A DNA stretch of 64,000 nucleotides from Clonostachys chloroleuca. Its lineage: Eukaryota > Ascomycota > Sordariomycetes > Hypocreales > Bionectriaceae. Below, one piece after another: positions 13,397-25,478 of this stretch (position 1 is the first letter of the stretch; each line of letters begins with the position of its first letter). The notes below the pieces were generated by a model. That model had not been told where the DNA came from. It ran no database searches and was given only the letters and a program-made list of their open reading frames with translations. The stretch covers positions 3,658,001 through 3,722,000 of the forward strand of contig JBANAY010000003.1 of NCBI GenBank assembly GCA_037952775.1, read 5' to 3'. The position numbers and the translations under genes are program-made.

Positions 13397-15208
13397 ATGG
13401 CCGAGTCCCAAGCGCAAACCGCCGACCAGGCGCTCGCCAAGCTGGGCTACAAGTCCGAACTGCCTCGTCACCTGGGAATGATGTCCATCCTCGGCCTCTC
13501 GTTCGCCATCATGGCCGTCCCCTTCGGCCTCTCCACCACGCTCTACATCACGCTCACCAACGGCCAGTCCGTCACCATCCTCTACGGCTGGGCCTTCGTC
13601 TCCCTCATCTCCCTCTGCATCGCCGCCTCCCTCGCCGAGATCTGCGCCGTCTTCCCGACCGCCGGCGGCGTCTACTACTGGAGCGCCATGCTCAGCAGCC
13701 CGCGCTGGGCCGCCCCCGTCAGCTTCGTCGACGGCTGGCTCGGGCTGATTGGCAACTGGACCGTCACCCTGTCCATCAACTTCTCCGGCGCGCAGCTCAT
13801 CCTGAGCGCAATCTCCGTCTTCAACGAGGACTACGTCGCCAACCAGTGGCAGACGGTACTGTGTTTCTGGGCCGTCATGCTGCTGCACGCCGCCATCAAC
13901 GCCTTTGGGTCGAGGTACTTGGACTTCATCAACAAGCTCTGCGTGTACTGGACGGCCGCGAGCGTCGTCATCATCATCGTGACCCTGCTTGTCATGTGCA
14001 AGGACAGGCGGTCTGGTGAATTTGTGTTCTCGCACTACGATGCCTCCGGCAGCGGCTGGCCGGCAGGCTGGTCCTTCTTCGTTGGCTTGCTACAAGGTAC
14101 CCTCCCTTCTCATCTACGGACCATCATTTTGCACATCACAGCTAACATCATACCGATTGAAGCCGCGTATACGCTGACAGGCTACGGAATGGTGGCCGCC
14201 ATGGCCGAGGAGGTCCAGAAGTGAGATGTTCCAGCGCCATTCACCACATACGCTCAGTGATTCTAACGTTGATTCTCAGTCCCGAACGCGAAGTACCCCG
14301 AGCCATTGTCCTCTCCGTTGTCGCCGCAGGCCTCACCGGTCTCGTTTACCTTGTCCCCCTGCTATTCGTCCTTCCCGACGTCAGTATGCTCCTCGAGGTT
14401 GCCAATGGCCAGCCAATTGGTCTGCTGTTCAAGACCGTCACCGGTTCCGCAGCTGGTGGCTTCGGTCTGCTCTTCCTGATCCTCGGTATGTTCATATTCA
14501 CAATCTCTTAGTAGTCAAGGCACAACCCAGCTAATCATGATAACCAGGCATTCACTTGTTCGCCGGCGTCGGTGCCTTGACGGCTTCGTCTCGGTGCACA
14601 TACGCATTTGCCCGTGACGGCGCCATCCCAGGGTACAAGCTCTGGAGCCGCATCAACCACCGCCTCGATATGCCACTATGGGCACTGGGACTGTCAACCG
14701 TTGTGGATTGCCTCCTTGGGTGCATCTACTTCGGTTCCTCGGCCGGTTTGTCAACCATCCTCCTCCCCGTCAATTTACTTCCCAGCATCTAACACGACCC
14801 CGTTCAGCCTTCAACAGTTTCACTGGCGTGGCGACGATCTGTCTTTCCGCCTCCTACGCCGTCCCCGTAGGTGTGAACCTCGTCCAGGGCCGCAAGGCCG
14901 TCAAGAACTCGCCATACCCCCTGGGTAAGCTGGGCCCCGTAATCAACTCGGTGTGCGTCGTGTGGATTTTCTTCGCGCTCGTCATCTTCTGCATGCCCGT
15001 GTCGCTGCCGGTGGACGCCAGCACCATGAACTACGCGTCCGTCGTGTTCGCGGGATTCGGCACCATCGCCGTGGTGTGGTACGTCGCGTACGCGCGCAAG
15101 AACTTTACCGGGCCGCCGGTGACGAGGGAGGAGATCATGGGGGAGTCCACGGGCGTCAGGATTGACTCGCCGCGGGATGCAGAGCACGAGAAGAAGTCAG
15201 AGACGTAA
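13397..15208 (+). CDS. Choline/GABA-type permease, APC superfamily
   Basis: Five exons (13397..14096, 14163..14220, 14280..14485, 14548..14745, 14808..15208) give 520 aa. All junctions are GT-AG and close the frame. About 12 membrane helices are visible. The N-terminal helix (MSILGLSFAIMAVPFG), the AEICAVFPTAGGVYYWSAM segment and the NPEREVPRAI loop are typical of the fungal amino-acid/choline transporter group (Hnm1, GABA permease; TC 2.A.3.4). It should be a plasma-membrane symporter for choline, GABA or a related amine; the sequence alone cannot fix the substrate. It is convergent with the flavohemoglobin gene (about 260 bp between stops). A second, broken permease of the same group lies at 51.7-53.5 kb. 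Confidence 0.9.
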
Positions 15209-15468
15209 TGGATTAAAAGGAAGGGCTGTATATGGATAGGAGTTGTGTGTATATTCATAATATCTAAAGACGGCGTCTCGTTACAAGAGAAAGAGATATC
15301 ATATCTATCAATGCGCCCAAAAATCAACATTGATCCCCCATTTACAAGTGGTATCACATTACAAATACAAGACCGCTTTCCGACTATTCTTGCCCACCCA
15401 TAAGTGCGCATCAACACGTGCACAGACTTCGCCTCCGTCTCTTGCTTCTCGATGCTGATAAAACTCAT

Positions 15469-16737
15469 TTAGACAACGTCGCCAGTGTTGAACAGCTCAA
15501 GGTGCTGCCTCTCCAGAGGAACGCCATGCTCCAGCAGCCACCCCTTAACAAAGAGCATCCACGATTCAGGCCCGCAGATGAAGTACTCAGCGCCATCATT
15601 CTCCAGCGACAGAGCCTTCTCCTCGGCCAGCTTGCCAAGATCCAGCCGACCCTCAAAATCGAACGCCTGGCCCTTCACCTCACCCTCCTTCACCTCCTTG
15701 AGGAAGATGGTGGCAGTGACGTTCTCGTGCTTGGCCGCCACCTCCCGCGCGTGCTCAACGAAGAGCGAGGTGCCCGCCCGGCGCGCAGCGTGAATCCACC
15801 TGATGGGCCGCGTGCCCGTCGTCGGCGACGCAAGGACGGCATCGAGGATGGAGCGCATCGGCGTCGCGCCGACGCCGGCGGAGAGCAGGACGATGGGCTT
15901 GTCGCCCTCAACGGGCACGGCCGGGTCGATGAAGAACTCGCCGTGGGGGGCGCTGAGCTCCACGACGTCGCCGACGTTGTACTTGGCGTGCAGAAGGTTC
16001 GAGACGAGGCCCGGCACCTGGCCGATCTCCTTGGTCGCGGCGTCGGCCTCGCCAATCGTCTCCTCGCGCTTGACGCTGACGCGGTAGTAGGTGGGCTGCT
16101 TGGCGGGGGCCTCGCTCAGGCTGAACTGGCGGCTCTGCTTGAAGTCGACGCCCGGGATGGGCAGCTGCAGGCTGATGTACTGGCCGGGGAGGTAAGAAGG
16201 GATGGGCTTGCCGTCGACGGGCTCGAGGTAGAAGCTGGCGACGGCCTCGTTCTCCAGCTCCTTCTTGACAATCTTGAAGTCGCGCCAGTCGGTCCACTCG
16301 CCGTCACCCTTGTACAGGGCGGCCTCGCGCTGGATGAAGACGTCGGCGAGCTGGAGGTAGGCGGCGACCCAGGCGTCCTTGATCTCGTCGGTGAAAGCGT
16401 CGCCGAGGACGATGCCGAACGCCTCGATGAGGTACTTGGCGACAATCATGTACTGGTCGGGCTGGATGAAGAGGGAGACGTGCTTCTGGGCAATGCGCTC
16501 GACGGCATGCTGCAGCTTGGGAAGATCGTCAATATACGTCGCGTAGGCGAGGACGGAGGCAGCGAGGGCAGCGGGTTGGGCGCCGGTTGCTTGGCTCCGC
16601 ATGGAGAAGACGTTGCGCAGCTCTGGGTTGTTTCCAATCATGTTTTTGTACATGGTGGAAGTTACGAGGGTGCCATGTTCCTTGAGGATGGGGATTGTGG
16701 CCTTGACAATGTCAATCTGAGCCTGTGTAGGAGCCAT
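15469..16737 (-). CDS. Flavohemoglobin, nitric oxide dioxygenase
   Basis: Intronless, 422 aa, ATG at 16737. The N-terminal globin domain (about 1-140) contains the proximal heme His in AQKHVSLF. An FAD-binding ferredoxin-reductase barrel follows (about 150-260), with the flavin-binding motif RQFSLS. The C-terminal NAD(P)H domain carries SAGVGATPM and the terminal motif FICGPESWM. Order and length match fungal flavohemoproteins (about 400-430 aa). The enzyme oxidises NO to nitrate using O2 and NAD(P)H, protecting against nitrosative stress from hosts, bacteria or denitrification. No mitochondrial presequence or peroxisomal C-terminal signal was seen, so cytosolic location is likely. A TATA-like element lies about 100 nt upstream. 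GC3-rich codon use suggests high expression. Confidence 0.96.
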   Translation of the reverse strand: MAPTQAQIDIVKATIPILKEHGTLVTSTMYKNMIGNNPELRNVFSMRSQATGAQPAALAASVLAYATYIDDLPKLQHAVERIAQKHVSLFIQPDQYMIVAKYLIEAFGIVLGDAFTDEIKDAWVAAYLQLADVFIQREAALYKGDGEWTDWRDFKIVKKELENEAVASFYLEPVDGKPIPSYLPGQYISLQLPIPGVDFKQSRQFSLSEAPAKQPTYYRVSVKREETIGEADAATKEIGQVPGLVSNLLHAKYNVGDVVELSAPHGEFFIDPAVPVEGDKPIVLLSAGVGATPMRSILDAVLASPTTGTRPIRWIHAARRAGTSLFVEHAREVAAKHENVTATIFLKEVKEGEVKGQAFDFEGRLDLGKLAEEKALSLENDGAEYFICGPESWMLFVKGWLLEHGVPLERQHLELFNTGDVV

Positions 16738-16838
16738 AGCAGTGGTTTAGATGTAAAAGGTAGTTGTAGATGAGGTTGATGATTCGATGGATGAAGCTGC
16801 GATTCGAGCACAGTCATGGCAATTGAGCAAGCCACGGG

Positions 16839-16846
16839 TTTATATA
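16839..16846 (-). promoter_or_regulatory. TATA-like element of flavohemoglobin gene
   Basis: Reads TATATAAA on the minus strand about 100 nt upstream of the ATG. It is embedded in a short ATCT-type repeat. Good spacing for a core promoter. Confidence 0.4.
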
Positions 16847-18355
16847 TCTATCTATATTTACTCTGCCAGTTGCGTATGGAATCCCCGGATATGAGCTAGC
16901 AACTAGGCGTGGATTGATTCCTAAGCGTTCCGTTGGGATATCCTCAGATTCTTCAGGAGGCGATGGTTCATGGGGTGATGTTTTGGACTGCATCTCCGCG
17001 GAGACTGAATTTGGGCGCCACCGGCTCGGCACGCGCAGGAACAGTTTTTCAGGAACGCCTAAGAATGATGACGATCGGTGTGTCATTGTTTAAACAATCA
17101 ATCAGTAAGGTGGCAGGACGTGGTGGTGCAAGTCGCGATGCTGGTCCATGCAATCGTAGCAGCTCTCTGCTGTTTTCGACGCATCGTCATGCTACAATAA
17201 GCCTTATAATCTGCTTCAAAGGTATTACACTGCCGCTGCGATTGTGCCAGATCCTGCAGGCCGGTATTCCATCATTCCGACAAGGGCCACTCCACACTCT
17301 CTGGTGCTGACAAAAATGAGATCTGTGAGTGGTTTTTGCAAGGCTCCGTCTCGTTCGCGGAGTATCCACTACGAGTCATCTAGATTGACTTTAGAAGCCA
17401 ATGACGGAGAACGCTCAGTGTTTCTCTGACATATTATGACCTGATGTGAGCGCAGAACAGGCACGAGAACATTCCGGGACGCTCAACATGGATGTTGCGT
17501 GCTGCGGCTGAGCTTGAGCCTGGACAACGGACAAAGCCGGGGTAATTAGCAGACGAATAGCCCATTGCTACGTGCTTGATCGTCTTACTCTATTCAATGG
17601 ATGGAAGAGCTGAGTTTAGGAAGCCTGAAGGCCATGATAAAATCTTCTCGAGTAATTAATTGAACATCAACATGCTTATTCCAGAGGCTGCCTTGGTCGT
17701 AAATACGAGCTCTCATTCGCTGGAATCTCGGAGTAAACAAATTTAAAGCCAGCAATTAAGCCTCGTTATGCCGAATGGTCAAGGGTCGGGAGGAACGGAG
17801 CGGAAGAACGAACGTCAGAAAAGGGCCGTTTTGACACATGGAAAGACGACAATTCATTGTATTGATGCCTTACAGATCTCCGTGACGTTTCCGCGAAGAC
17901 TTTCGTGCGAGTCGCCTGTATTGGCACATTATGGATTGCTGTGTTGCTGCTGACCTCTTTCTTTCTCGACTCAAGCCCATCTGATTGTATCAAGTACTAG
18001 AGGGCTGTACAGAAGGCGCCAATTGGATAAGCCCCCAATAATTTACAACAAACCAGTTTTTTTTATCACAAAAAATTTGAAGCGTATTCTAATCCAGAAA
18101 TTCTTGCACAGGGTAATCACAAACTGATGTCTAGAGATATTTATAGAAGCGTCATCTGTCTCAAGATGTGTTTGGGAGAGTTGCAATTTCTCGTGATATA
18201 GGGTAAGGGATTACCTCAAACCTGGATTCTCCTCGTGTTTGAGAGCTCCAGGGTAGCGATCTGGGGCACCTGGACAATAGTGGGCACTGATAGGAGGCTT
18301 ATCGGCTGGAGTCCGCGGGAGGCAGCTGGGGAGGCGCCCCGGGTGGAGAGCGTCA

Positions 18356-18426
18356 GCAGAGGCTGCCCGCTAAGATGCAGAGGCTGCCCGCTACGGTGCT
18401 GCAAACAGCCCTGTAAACAGCCCTGT
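18356..18426. repeat. Short tandem repeats
   Basis: Two adjacent small arrays. A 17-nt unit (GCAGAGGCTGCCCGCTA) occurs at 18356-18372 and again at 18377-18393, period 21. A 12-nt unit (AAACAGCCCTGT) is repeated back to back at 18403-18414 and 18415-18426. They lie in non-coding sequence; a role is unknown. Confidence 0.8.
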
Positions 18427-20424
18427 CGGATCGGCCCATGTTGCCTGAAGGATGACATTCGGCTCAATCGGAGATAGGGCAGCGCGCTGAGCGTTTTCGC
18501 TCTTTAACTGCGAGTAAGCATATCTTGAAACGTAATCTTATACATAAATGATGAGCCTATATTGATCATAATAAATAGAGTTGGCGAGCGATGGCAAGTC
18601 CAACACTCAGCAACCGGACTGCTGCGATGAGGCGCTGAAGCTGCGGTGCCACAGACAGAACAAGCAATAGCCCCGTGCTTCGCTGATCAGCAGCAAAATC
18701 AATTCTGGCCCTGTCAAGACTGTCTGGCAAAGCCGAGAACAAGAATTGAATCAAGGTTATATGTGCTGGCATGGCATGAGCTTAAATGGAATTAGAATTT
18801 GGAAGTGACCCTTCGACGGCCAAGGGTCAGTCAGGCAGAGTTTTCTCGCGCCTAGCAGACAGGTCAATGGCTGTGTGTGTTGGCTGAGGCAGCTCAGGCG
18901 CTGTCATATGTAAGGGGTCGCAACCTGACGCTCGCCGTCTCACGTAGACGCCGGGCCTGTATGAGGCGACCAGCGTGCGGGCACCAGACCGTTGAAAGGG
19001 AGTGAAAGGGCTGATGGGTTAGGCGTTTGACTTGACCGCAACGGAAGCTGGCGAATGAAGGAGTCCTCACACTCGGGCAGACTAACTGTCTTGGTCGACG
19101 GTGGTGTCGTCGGCAGAGACGAGAGAGGACAAGCCTACGCTGGCCAAGACAAGCCCTGGCTGGACTTTGATCAAGATTGGATCCTCATTGTTCCTACCGT
19201 ACCTATCATGTAGGAGCCGTCAGGTCGGCGTCCTGGTGGACTGTGAAACATGGTTCCATCTGCCTGTCCGTGCCACCGTTCTCTCCCTGCGTCGGCTCTC
19301 CTTGGACAAACATTGATGATACAGTGAGGGGTAATACTCAGAATCCAATGCTTCCCCCTTTTCCTCTTCAGAGCATTAGCGCTCGCTGCGTGAGAGTTGT
19401 GTACCTGCATACGCACATGGCCAATTGACATGCATGTCGTTGCGCCATACCACCTATTCATTGATTCATCCATCCTGCACATGTCTGTAGGCAGGTTGGC
19501 AGGTTAGATTGGATTCACGTAATTTCACCCTCTCTGCTATTGCCCCTCGACTCAAAATAATTCAAATCGCCTGTCGTTGGCCAATTCGTTGGCCAAACTC
19601 ACATGTTTCGGACGCAAACGCTCCTCGATCCAAGATGTCCGGATCTTAATTTTTCTCTCCTTTTTTCCTCTGCCCTTGATTTCGATGCCATCTGCGGCGC
19701 AATCGCCATCTCTATCTCGCTACAGGTCTCAAAACAAGGCACCGCTGCTCAGAAGGGACTTTCGGTTGGCCAATCTCGACCTTTCATTTGGCCCAACCCC
19801 TGCCTGCCCGCGGTTTTTCTTCCTTGCGCGTATGTAGTAGTCTGCTCGTGGAGTTTGTGCCTCAGGTCTGGAGCATGGCTTGGGACCTGAAACATCTGCC
19901 CCGAAGCCCTGATCCCTACACTCACTCACTTTGAATCTGCGGCTGCTCGGTTCCCGGGGTGAGAGATGATCCCTGCGCTGGGGCCTCTCTCCGCTTTAAG
20001 CATGTTGCCGCCCGGGCTCATCGCTCCGAAATCCGAATTCGTCAGTAGATGTAAGATGAACCTATGTTCTGCCACATGTTGGGGATTGGTCAGCGGCGGC
20101 AAGACGTGTGTAACCCTTATCAGAGCCATTTCCTTGGCCAAGGCCCCCTGCTATCAGCTAGATGATCGAAACGAGCCAACGCCTAGTGACTGAAATTATG
20201 ACTGCATATTTTCATGTTCCAGATGCTCGGTTGCCCGCCTCGTGATTGGGCTGGTGTGGTCATGACAGGGCTTCCAACCCATGGAGCCGACCGTTGGCCT
20301 GCAGTCTCCCACCTGACGGGCGAGATGATGAATGGAGCCTGTTTAGAATTGCGTTACGGGTCGTGGCGGGACCTACCAGCCTCGATGCCTCCATCGCCGC
20401 CCTGTGGCAAGCAGCAGAGCATCG

Positions 20425-20430
20425 TATAAA
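20425..20430 (+). promoter_or_regulatory. TATA-like element of LPMO gene
   Basis: TATAAA about 255 nt before the LPMO start codon. CT-rich sequence follows, typical of a fungal transcription start. A long 5' untranslated leader would be implied. Confidence 0.35.
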
Positions 20431-20684
20431 GCTCGCAGACCTCCTCTGCCATGTTGCTGTTTCTTCCTTCTCCTCACCAAACCATAGCCTCCTGGCCAGG
20501 ATACACTCTCTCTTTCCACCTCTCTTTTTGATTTAGCTGGCTGTGCCGGAATACCTGAACTTGACGTTCTATCACGCATTCTCTGAACATACATTCGAAA
20601 ACATACGCACCATTTGCGCATCGATTCACTTCCAACGAGAACTTACATTCCATTCTTTCCAAAACCCATTCCTAAAACATAAAC

Positions 20685-21725
20685 ATGCGTTGCACCGCTG
20701 CTACTATCCTGGCCATGGCCAGCGTTGTCTCTGCTCACACCCACCTCTGGAGTGTCTGGGTCAACGGCAAAGACCAAGGCGATGGTCGAAGCAAATACAT
20801 CCGAAGCCCTCCCAACAACGACCCTGTCAAGGACCTGACCTCCCCCAACCTGGTCTGCAACGTCAATGGCGCCAAGGCCGTCACTGACTTCGTCTCTGCT
20901 GCCGCTGGTGACGAGCTCACCTTCGAGTGGTATCACAACACCCGCGCCGACGACATCATTGACCTGTCCCACAAGGGTCCTATCATCACCTACGTTGCCG
21001 AGTACACTGACGGCGCTGGCACCGGCGGCATTTGGACCAAGATTGCCGAGGAGGGCTACGACGGCTCCAAGTGGGCTGTTGAGAAGCTCGTCTCCAACGG
21101 CGGCAAGAAGGTCGTCACCATTCCCTCTTCCCTGAAGGCCGGCAAGTACCTGTTCCGCCAGGAGATCATCGCCCACCACGAGTCCGACACCGCCTACAAC
21201 GTCAATTCCGCCCGTGGTGCTCAGTTCTACCCTACTTGCGTCCAGGTCGAGATCACCTCCGGCGGCAGCTCCAGCCCCAGCGAGAACTTCGACTTCAACA
21301 CCGGCTACACCTACGCTGACCCCGGCATCGTCTTCAACCTCTACGGCAGCTACACCAGCTACACTATCCCTGGACCTGCCGTCTGGACCGGCGGTGACAG
21401 CGGTTCCTCTCCTGCTCCTTCATCCTCCGCCGCTGCCGCTCCCACCGCCACTGCCACCACCAGCGCTGGCTCTGCTCCCACCTCCTCAGCTGCCGCTGCT
21501 CCCACCACCTCGGCTGCCCAGCCCATCACTTCTTCCCCTGCTGCCACTAAGACTGCCACCCCCAGCTTCACCTCCATCGTCACCTCCGCCCGTCCCACCA
21601 ACGGCGGCAATAACGGCGGCTCCCCAAGCGCCAGCTCCAGCGCCGCCGTCCCCAGCTCTACCAAGGCCCCCAGCACATGTGCCAAGAAGCGCTCCATCCG
21701 TGGTGGTGCCCGCCCCAAGCTGTAA
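20685..21725 (+). CDS. AA9 lytic polysaccharide monooxygenase with Ala/Ser/Thr/Pro-rich tail
   Basis: Intronless, 346 aa. A 17-residue signal peptide ends in VSA, so the mature protein starts with His-1 (HTHLWSVWVNG), the first ligand of the copper histidine brace. The second brace His is in SHKGPIITYV. The conserved axial Tyr lies in GAQFYPTCVQVEI, and Cys residues in LVCNVNG and YPTCVQ can form the usual disulfide. The catalytic domain ends near 230 at YTIPGPAVW, typical of AA9. A low-complexity linker of about 85 residues (Ser, Ala, Thr, Pro) follows. The last residues are basic (KKRSIRGG) with no CBM1 and no GPI-anchor signal. It should oxidatively cleave cellulose or related glucans outside the cell. 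The position usually His in LLRHEIIALH-type segments is Gln here (FRQEIIAHH). Confidence 0.93.
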   Translation: MRCTAATILAMASVVSAHTHLWSVWVNGKDQGDGRSKYIRSPPNNDPVKDLTSPNLVCNVNGAKAVTDFVSAAAGDELTFEWYHNTRADDIIDLSHKGPIITYVAEYTDGAGTGGIWTKIAEEGYDGSKWAVEKLVSNGGKKVVTIPSSLKAGKYLFRQEIIAHHESDTAYNVNSARGAQFYPTCVQVEITSGGSSSPSENFDFNTGYTYADPGIVFNLYGSYTSYTIPGPAVWTGGDSGSSPAPSSSAAAAPTATATTSAGSAPTSSAAAAPTTSAAQPITSSPAATKTATPSFTSIVTSARPTNGGNNGGSPSASSSAAVPSSTKAPSTCAKKRSIRGGARPKL

Positions 21726-22386
21726 GCGGATCAACAAAAGGACCATCCTGTCTTGTCTTCCTGGGTCTGGGACCCTTGAAGCACTTGGATATCAAGTTTC
21801 TTTCTCGCATTCCTAGTGTCTAATTAACAGTGGTTTTCTTTTCCGGTGGTGGATTTGTCTCGGGTGACTGAGTTGCACATAGAGCATTTCCGTAAAGCAA
21901 AAATAAATAAAAAGACTGGCTCATCATTTTAACTGGTATTACAACCTGTGATATGTACAATGTCTCCTTTCCGTTTTCTCTTCTACTGTGTGTTAAAAGC
22001 TGGAAGGCATTTCCATTCATGCTATCTCTGATCCCTCTCTCTCTCGTGTCAGTTCCACCGGTATGGGCCGAGAACTGGTAGTCTATAGAAGCGTCTGCTA
22101 ACACTGATAAGGTAGGCTGGGATTGGTGTACGAGTGTGAAGCCAGGTGAAAGAGGGTAGCTTAAATAGTCATTCGACGAACTTCTCCTTCCGTACTTGTG
22201 ACTACATCTAGCGCAAGGAACGGCTATGTTTTTAAGCTTTCATATTCATTGTGTTAAGACGTTGGGCTTGGCATCTTCAATTGCTGTTTAACATTACACT
22301 CAAATTCTCTTACGTCTCCTTTCCATTTTCGTGGGTGTAGCTGTCTAAATCGTACCCTGTGCTTTACCCCTCTCAAAGTATTTCCC
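21726..22386. other. Intergenic region between convergent genes
   Basis: 3' flanks of the LPMO gene (plus) and the exo-polygalacturonase gene (minus). AT-rich with small unrecognised ORFs; no gene supported. Confidence 0.55.
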
Positions 22387-24084
22387 CTAACCCTGGCCGG
22401 TGTCACGGTCGTCGTCAGCGTTGATGCAGGTGATGTTCTCGAGCAGGCTCTTGTCGACATTGCTGCATTCGTAGACCGGTGGCTTTCCGCTGGGCACGGT
22501 GACGGTGATGTTGTGCAGGTTGATGTTGCTGCAACGCTGTAGTACTGGTTAGTACTTGTCCCTCTGATTCCACTATCTGGATAACTTACGTCTGCTGCGC
22601 TACAAACCAAGGTGCCGGCCTCGGGATCGTACTTGGAAGAAGTGACTCCCCAGAAATTCTTCATGGTGATGTCGTTGATGGTGAGATTCGCCTGGGGAAC
22701 ACTTGTTAGAAAGCGCCATGTATATATGTTGGAGAATACTCACCGGGAACTCATTGCACAATGTTTGGTTAGACTGTCCATAGCACTGAGTGATTGTGAT
22801 GGCCCTGTCGTTGTTGTAGTGGTAGAACGTGTCGTAAGTGACATTCTTGACACGGCCCAGCCCGCCACCGCCATTCAGATCGCTCTGGAAATCCGTCTCG
22901 ATGCCCGGCCACACTTTGATACGGGCGCCGTCGCTCGCATTGCTCATGGAGATGTTGAAAATGTGTAGGTCCTCTACGATGTCTGTGACGTTCCTGTACT
23001 GCCCGAGGGAGCCGATGCTTATTCCGTGCGAGCCGTCGCAGACGAGATTCTGGACTACGATGTCGGTGCTGTTTGGCTTGAAGGAGACACAATCTACAAT
23101 GATTAAGTCAATTGTCAAGTACACAATTGAAATAGGAAGGGAAGGCAAACCATCAGTGTTATCGATGATAGAGTCTTGGATGACAATACGTTCAGATCTG
23201 TATGTATCCCAGCCATCAGAGTTCGCAATTTTGACGCCATTCTCAGCCTGAATTGGCCAAAGTCAGCATTTGATCGGAGAACTGTAAGAATCCATAACCT
23301 CTCACCTTGGCCTCTAGATGCATGTCACTAATGATGATGTCGGAGCTGTTCGCAATAATGTTGAACCACTACGACTCGTTAGCACCAGGAACTCCATTCG
23401 AAGACTTTGCAATACTCACAAAGGCAGGGTTCTTCATGCGCAGATTGGACATGGAGCCACCATGCAAACCCTCAATGGCGACGAGCAGTGGACGCCGAAG
23501 CTTTCTCTCGGGTCAGCCTCACTCAATTGATAAGCGACGTATGAAACAAAACCTACCGTCTTGTTTGTTTGGTTCTCTTCCCAGAACGCCTGGCCATGTC
23601 CGTGGATGAGCGACTGCTCATTTGTAAGATCTCCGTAGATGTTGACATCCTCGCCTCCAATCATCCAGATGGCCGAAGTGTTCTGGAAGGGATACTTGAA
23701 GCTGTTGTCTGCCCAATAGTACACATCATCATTCATATGCACCTCGCCTGTGATCACCACATCAACATGTTTGAGGAAGGTCAGGTCCAGCGGCGAGGAG
23801 ATGGTGTACACCTTGTCTAGGACGACGGTGCCGCCGTCATTGCATTTCTGGAACGCCTTCAAGATGCGAGGAGCCGAGTCCTCTCCATCTTTGCAGGGCC
23901 CAGGGACGAAGCAATATTTGTCTTCATCTCGTGGAGGCGAATATGGTCGGGACACCGCAGGACCGTACGGCGCGGGGATCAGCACCGGTCGGTCGGGGAT
24001 TGAACGCCCGTTGGAGAGCTCCGCCGAATAGACGAGGTCGGAGAAGCTCAGCAGAGCACCGAAGATGGTGAGGATAGACCTCAT
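22387..24084 (-). CDS. Exopolygalacturonase, GH28
   Basis: Seven exons (24084..23557, 23500..23420, 23368..23306, 23247..23151, 23093..22744, 22691..22590, 22536..22387) give 456 aa, with every GT-AG junction in frame. A signal peptide (about 1-20) is followed by a right-handed parallel beta-helix. GH28 active-site motifs are present: NTDDC (two catalytic Asp), [12 protein letters not shown] (catalytic-site His) and ARIKVWPG (substrate-binding Arg-Ile-Lys). The sequence around [16 protein letters not shown] and many N-glycosylation sites match secreted exo-acting polygalacturonases, which release galacturonic acid from the non-reducing end of pectin. The gene is convergent with the LPMO gene, and a broken LRR-like gene lies upstream. 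The start at 24084 gives the signal peptide directly. Confidence 0.93.
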
Positions 24085-25478
24085 GGCGAGATTGGAAGGA
24101 TGCGACGATCCTTGGGTTGACTCAGCTCGTCGCTGCACTGTGTGCAATTTCGCTGACGAAACACTCTGTAAACCAGCCACTCGTGGTTTTTGACCCAGAG
24201 TATTAAATACTTGGATATTTTAATTAGATGGCTGAGGATGACGAAGCCCAATTGAGCTTGCAGAAATGCTATACGCGGAAGATTTGAGTGCTACCCACCC
24301 GGTTATTCGTCTCTCGGAATTTGTTTCTCCGATCTTGGGGAGGCGTCCCAGTAATCGAGCCTTGCCCCAGGTATGGGGATACCCCGTTGGTAGATAGCGT
24401 TCCTGGTTCCCCGGTGGGTTGTGCCTCGATGTAACGTCGGGTAACATCTGTAGGACTGAAGGCCCCCTGCATTGGGTCATGTAGATTCGTCATCTTGAAG
24501 ACACTGGGATGGAATTCACCGTAGGTCGTACGACTGTGGACTCACCGGCCGGAATAGACCAGATGAACAGGCCTGCTCTCGCTTGCGGCTTTCAATTTTT
24601 TAGCGAAGCTAACAGTGCGAGTTATCCATGTCTTCCTCCTATGATACCTATTAGAAATGCCATACCTTCTTCATCTGTACCTTTCGTGGAAAATTTAAGT
24701 CTGTGACCTTAAATTACTTTGGGATTGCAATGAAATATTTTGAGTTGGAGCAGTGAAGGCTATTTGATTGTCTAAGAGAGGTCTGTAGACATGTATCTGT
24801 TTCCTGAATCAGCCTCGCTTGCATGAGCGGTAAGTTTCCCCAATTCTCCTGTAGAGCCGACTTATAAGGCTAATTGTCCATCTGAAGGCTTGCAATTATA
24901 GCAGCTAAGGCCAGATCTTTGCAAAGTCTGTCTGTCGGATGAAGACCAAGGCCATCAAGACGCTTTCTTTCCGGATCTGTCGACAAGAAAGCGTTTAACA
25001 ATTTCCACCACAGATGCCCCCATGACCTTAGACTAAGTAAAATCACCTTGATATTTTCCGCAAGCCATTTCATTGATTCGTAGATGTATAATAAACTCCC
25101 AAAACATTTGCTTCGCCTCCCATAAAGCCTTCCCCCTCCTCGACGAAAGATAGATGACTTGGTATTCATTGTAGATTGTGTCCAAGAGTTTTAAGCCCAG
25201 CGCTCCTGTTGAGCAAAATTGTTGCCAAATCTGGCGGGCTCACATCTAGCGATAATCGTTTTCGATAAACTGTCCTGAACTGCAATAATCTCTCGGGCTC
25301 CCTATCTCTGATTTTAACTATTGGCGAAATGTCTTAGGAACTAAGAACACTAAGGCTCAGCTCATTCAACGATGCCATCGCAAGAGTACCTGTCGTCCCA
25401 AGCTAACCGTGAATCACGATCTTGCTTGATGAGGTCTAATTCCCCAGGCTCTTTAGCGGCCTCAAGCCATATTTGATC
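24085..25478. other. Intergenic region
   Basis: About 1.4 kb upstream of the exo-polygalacturonase. A true-ATG minus-strand ORF of 74 codons at 24269..24493 has a polar Pro/Gly/Thr-rich sequence but no recognisable domain, so it is noted only here. Otherwise nothing supported. Confidence 0.45.

Larger units (their letters stand above)
16738..20684. other. Long gene-poor tract between flavohemoglobin and LPMO genes
   Basis: Nearly 4 kb of divergent upstream sequence shared by the flavohemoglobin (minus) and the LPMO (plus). Only short unrecognised ORFs were seen. It includes tandem repeats at 18356-18426 and a TATA-like element at 20425. No RNA gene was found by eye. Confidence 0.5.

Noticed and set aside
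13325..14035. Long minus-strand ORF of 236 codons
   Set aside because: Antisense shadow of the GC3-rich permease exon 1; Asp/Gly/Glu-rich composition is typical of such shadows.
15418..16773. 451-codon plus-strand ORF
   Set aside because: Exact antisense shadow of the flavohemoglobin gene, with low-complexity Leu/Val/Asp/Glu sequence.
21214..21816. 200-codon Pro/Leu/Ser-rich ORF
   Set aside because: Out-of-frame reading of the LPMO linker.
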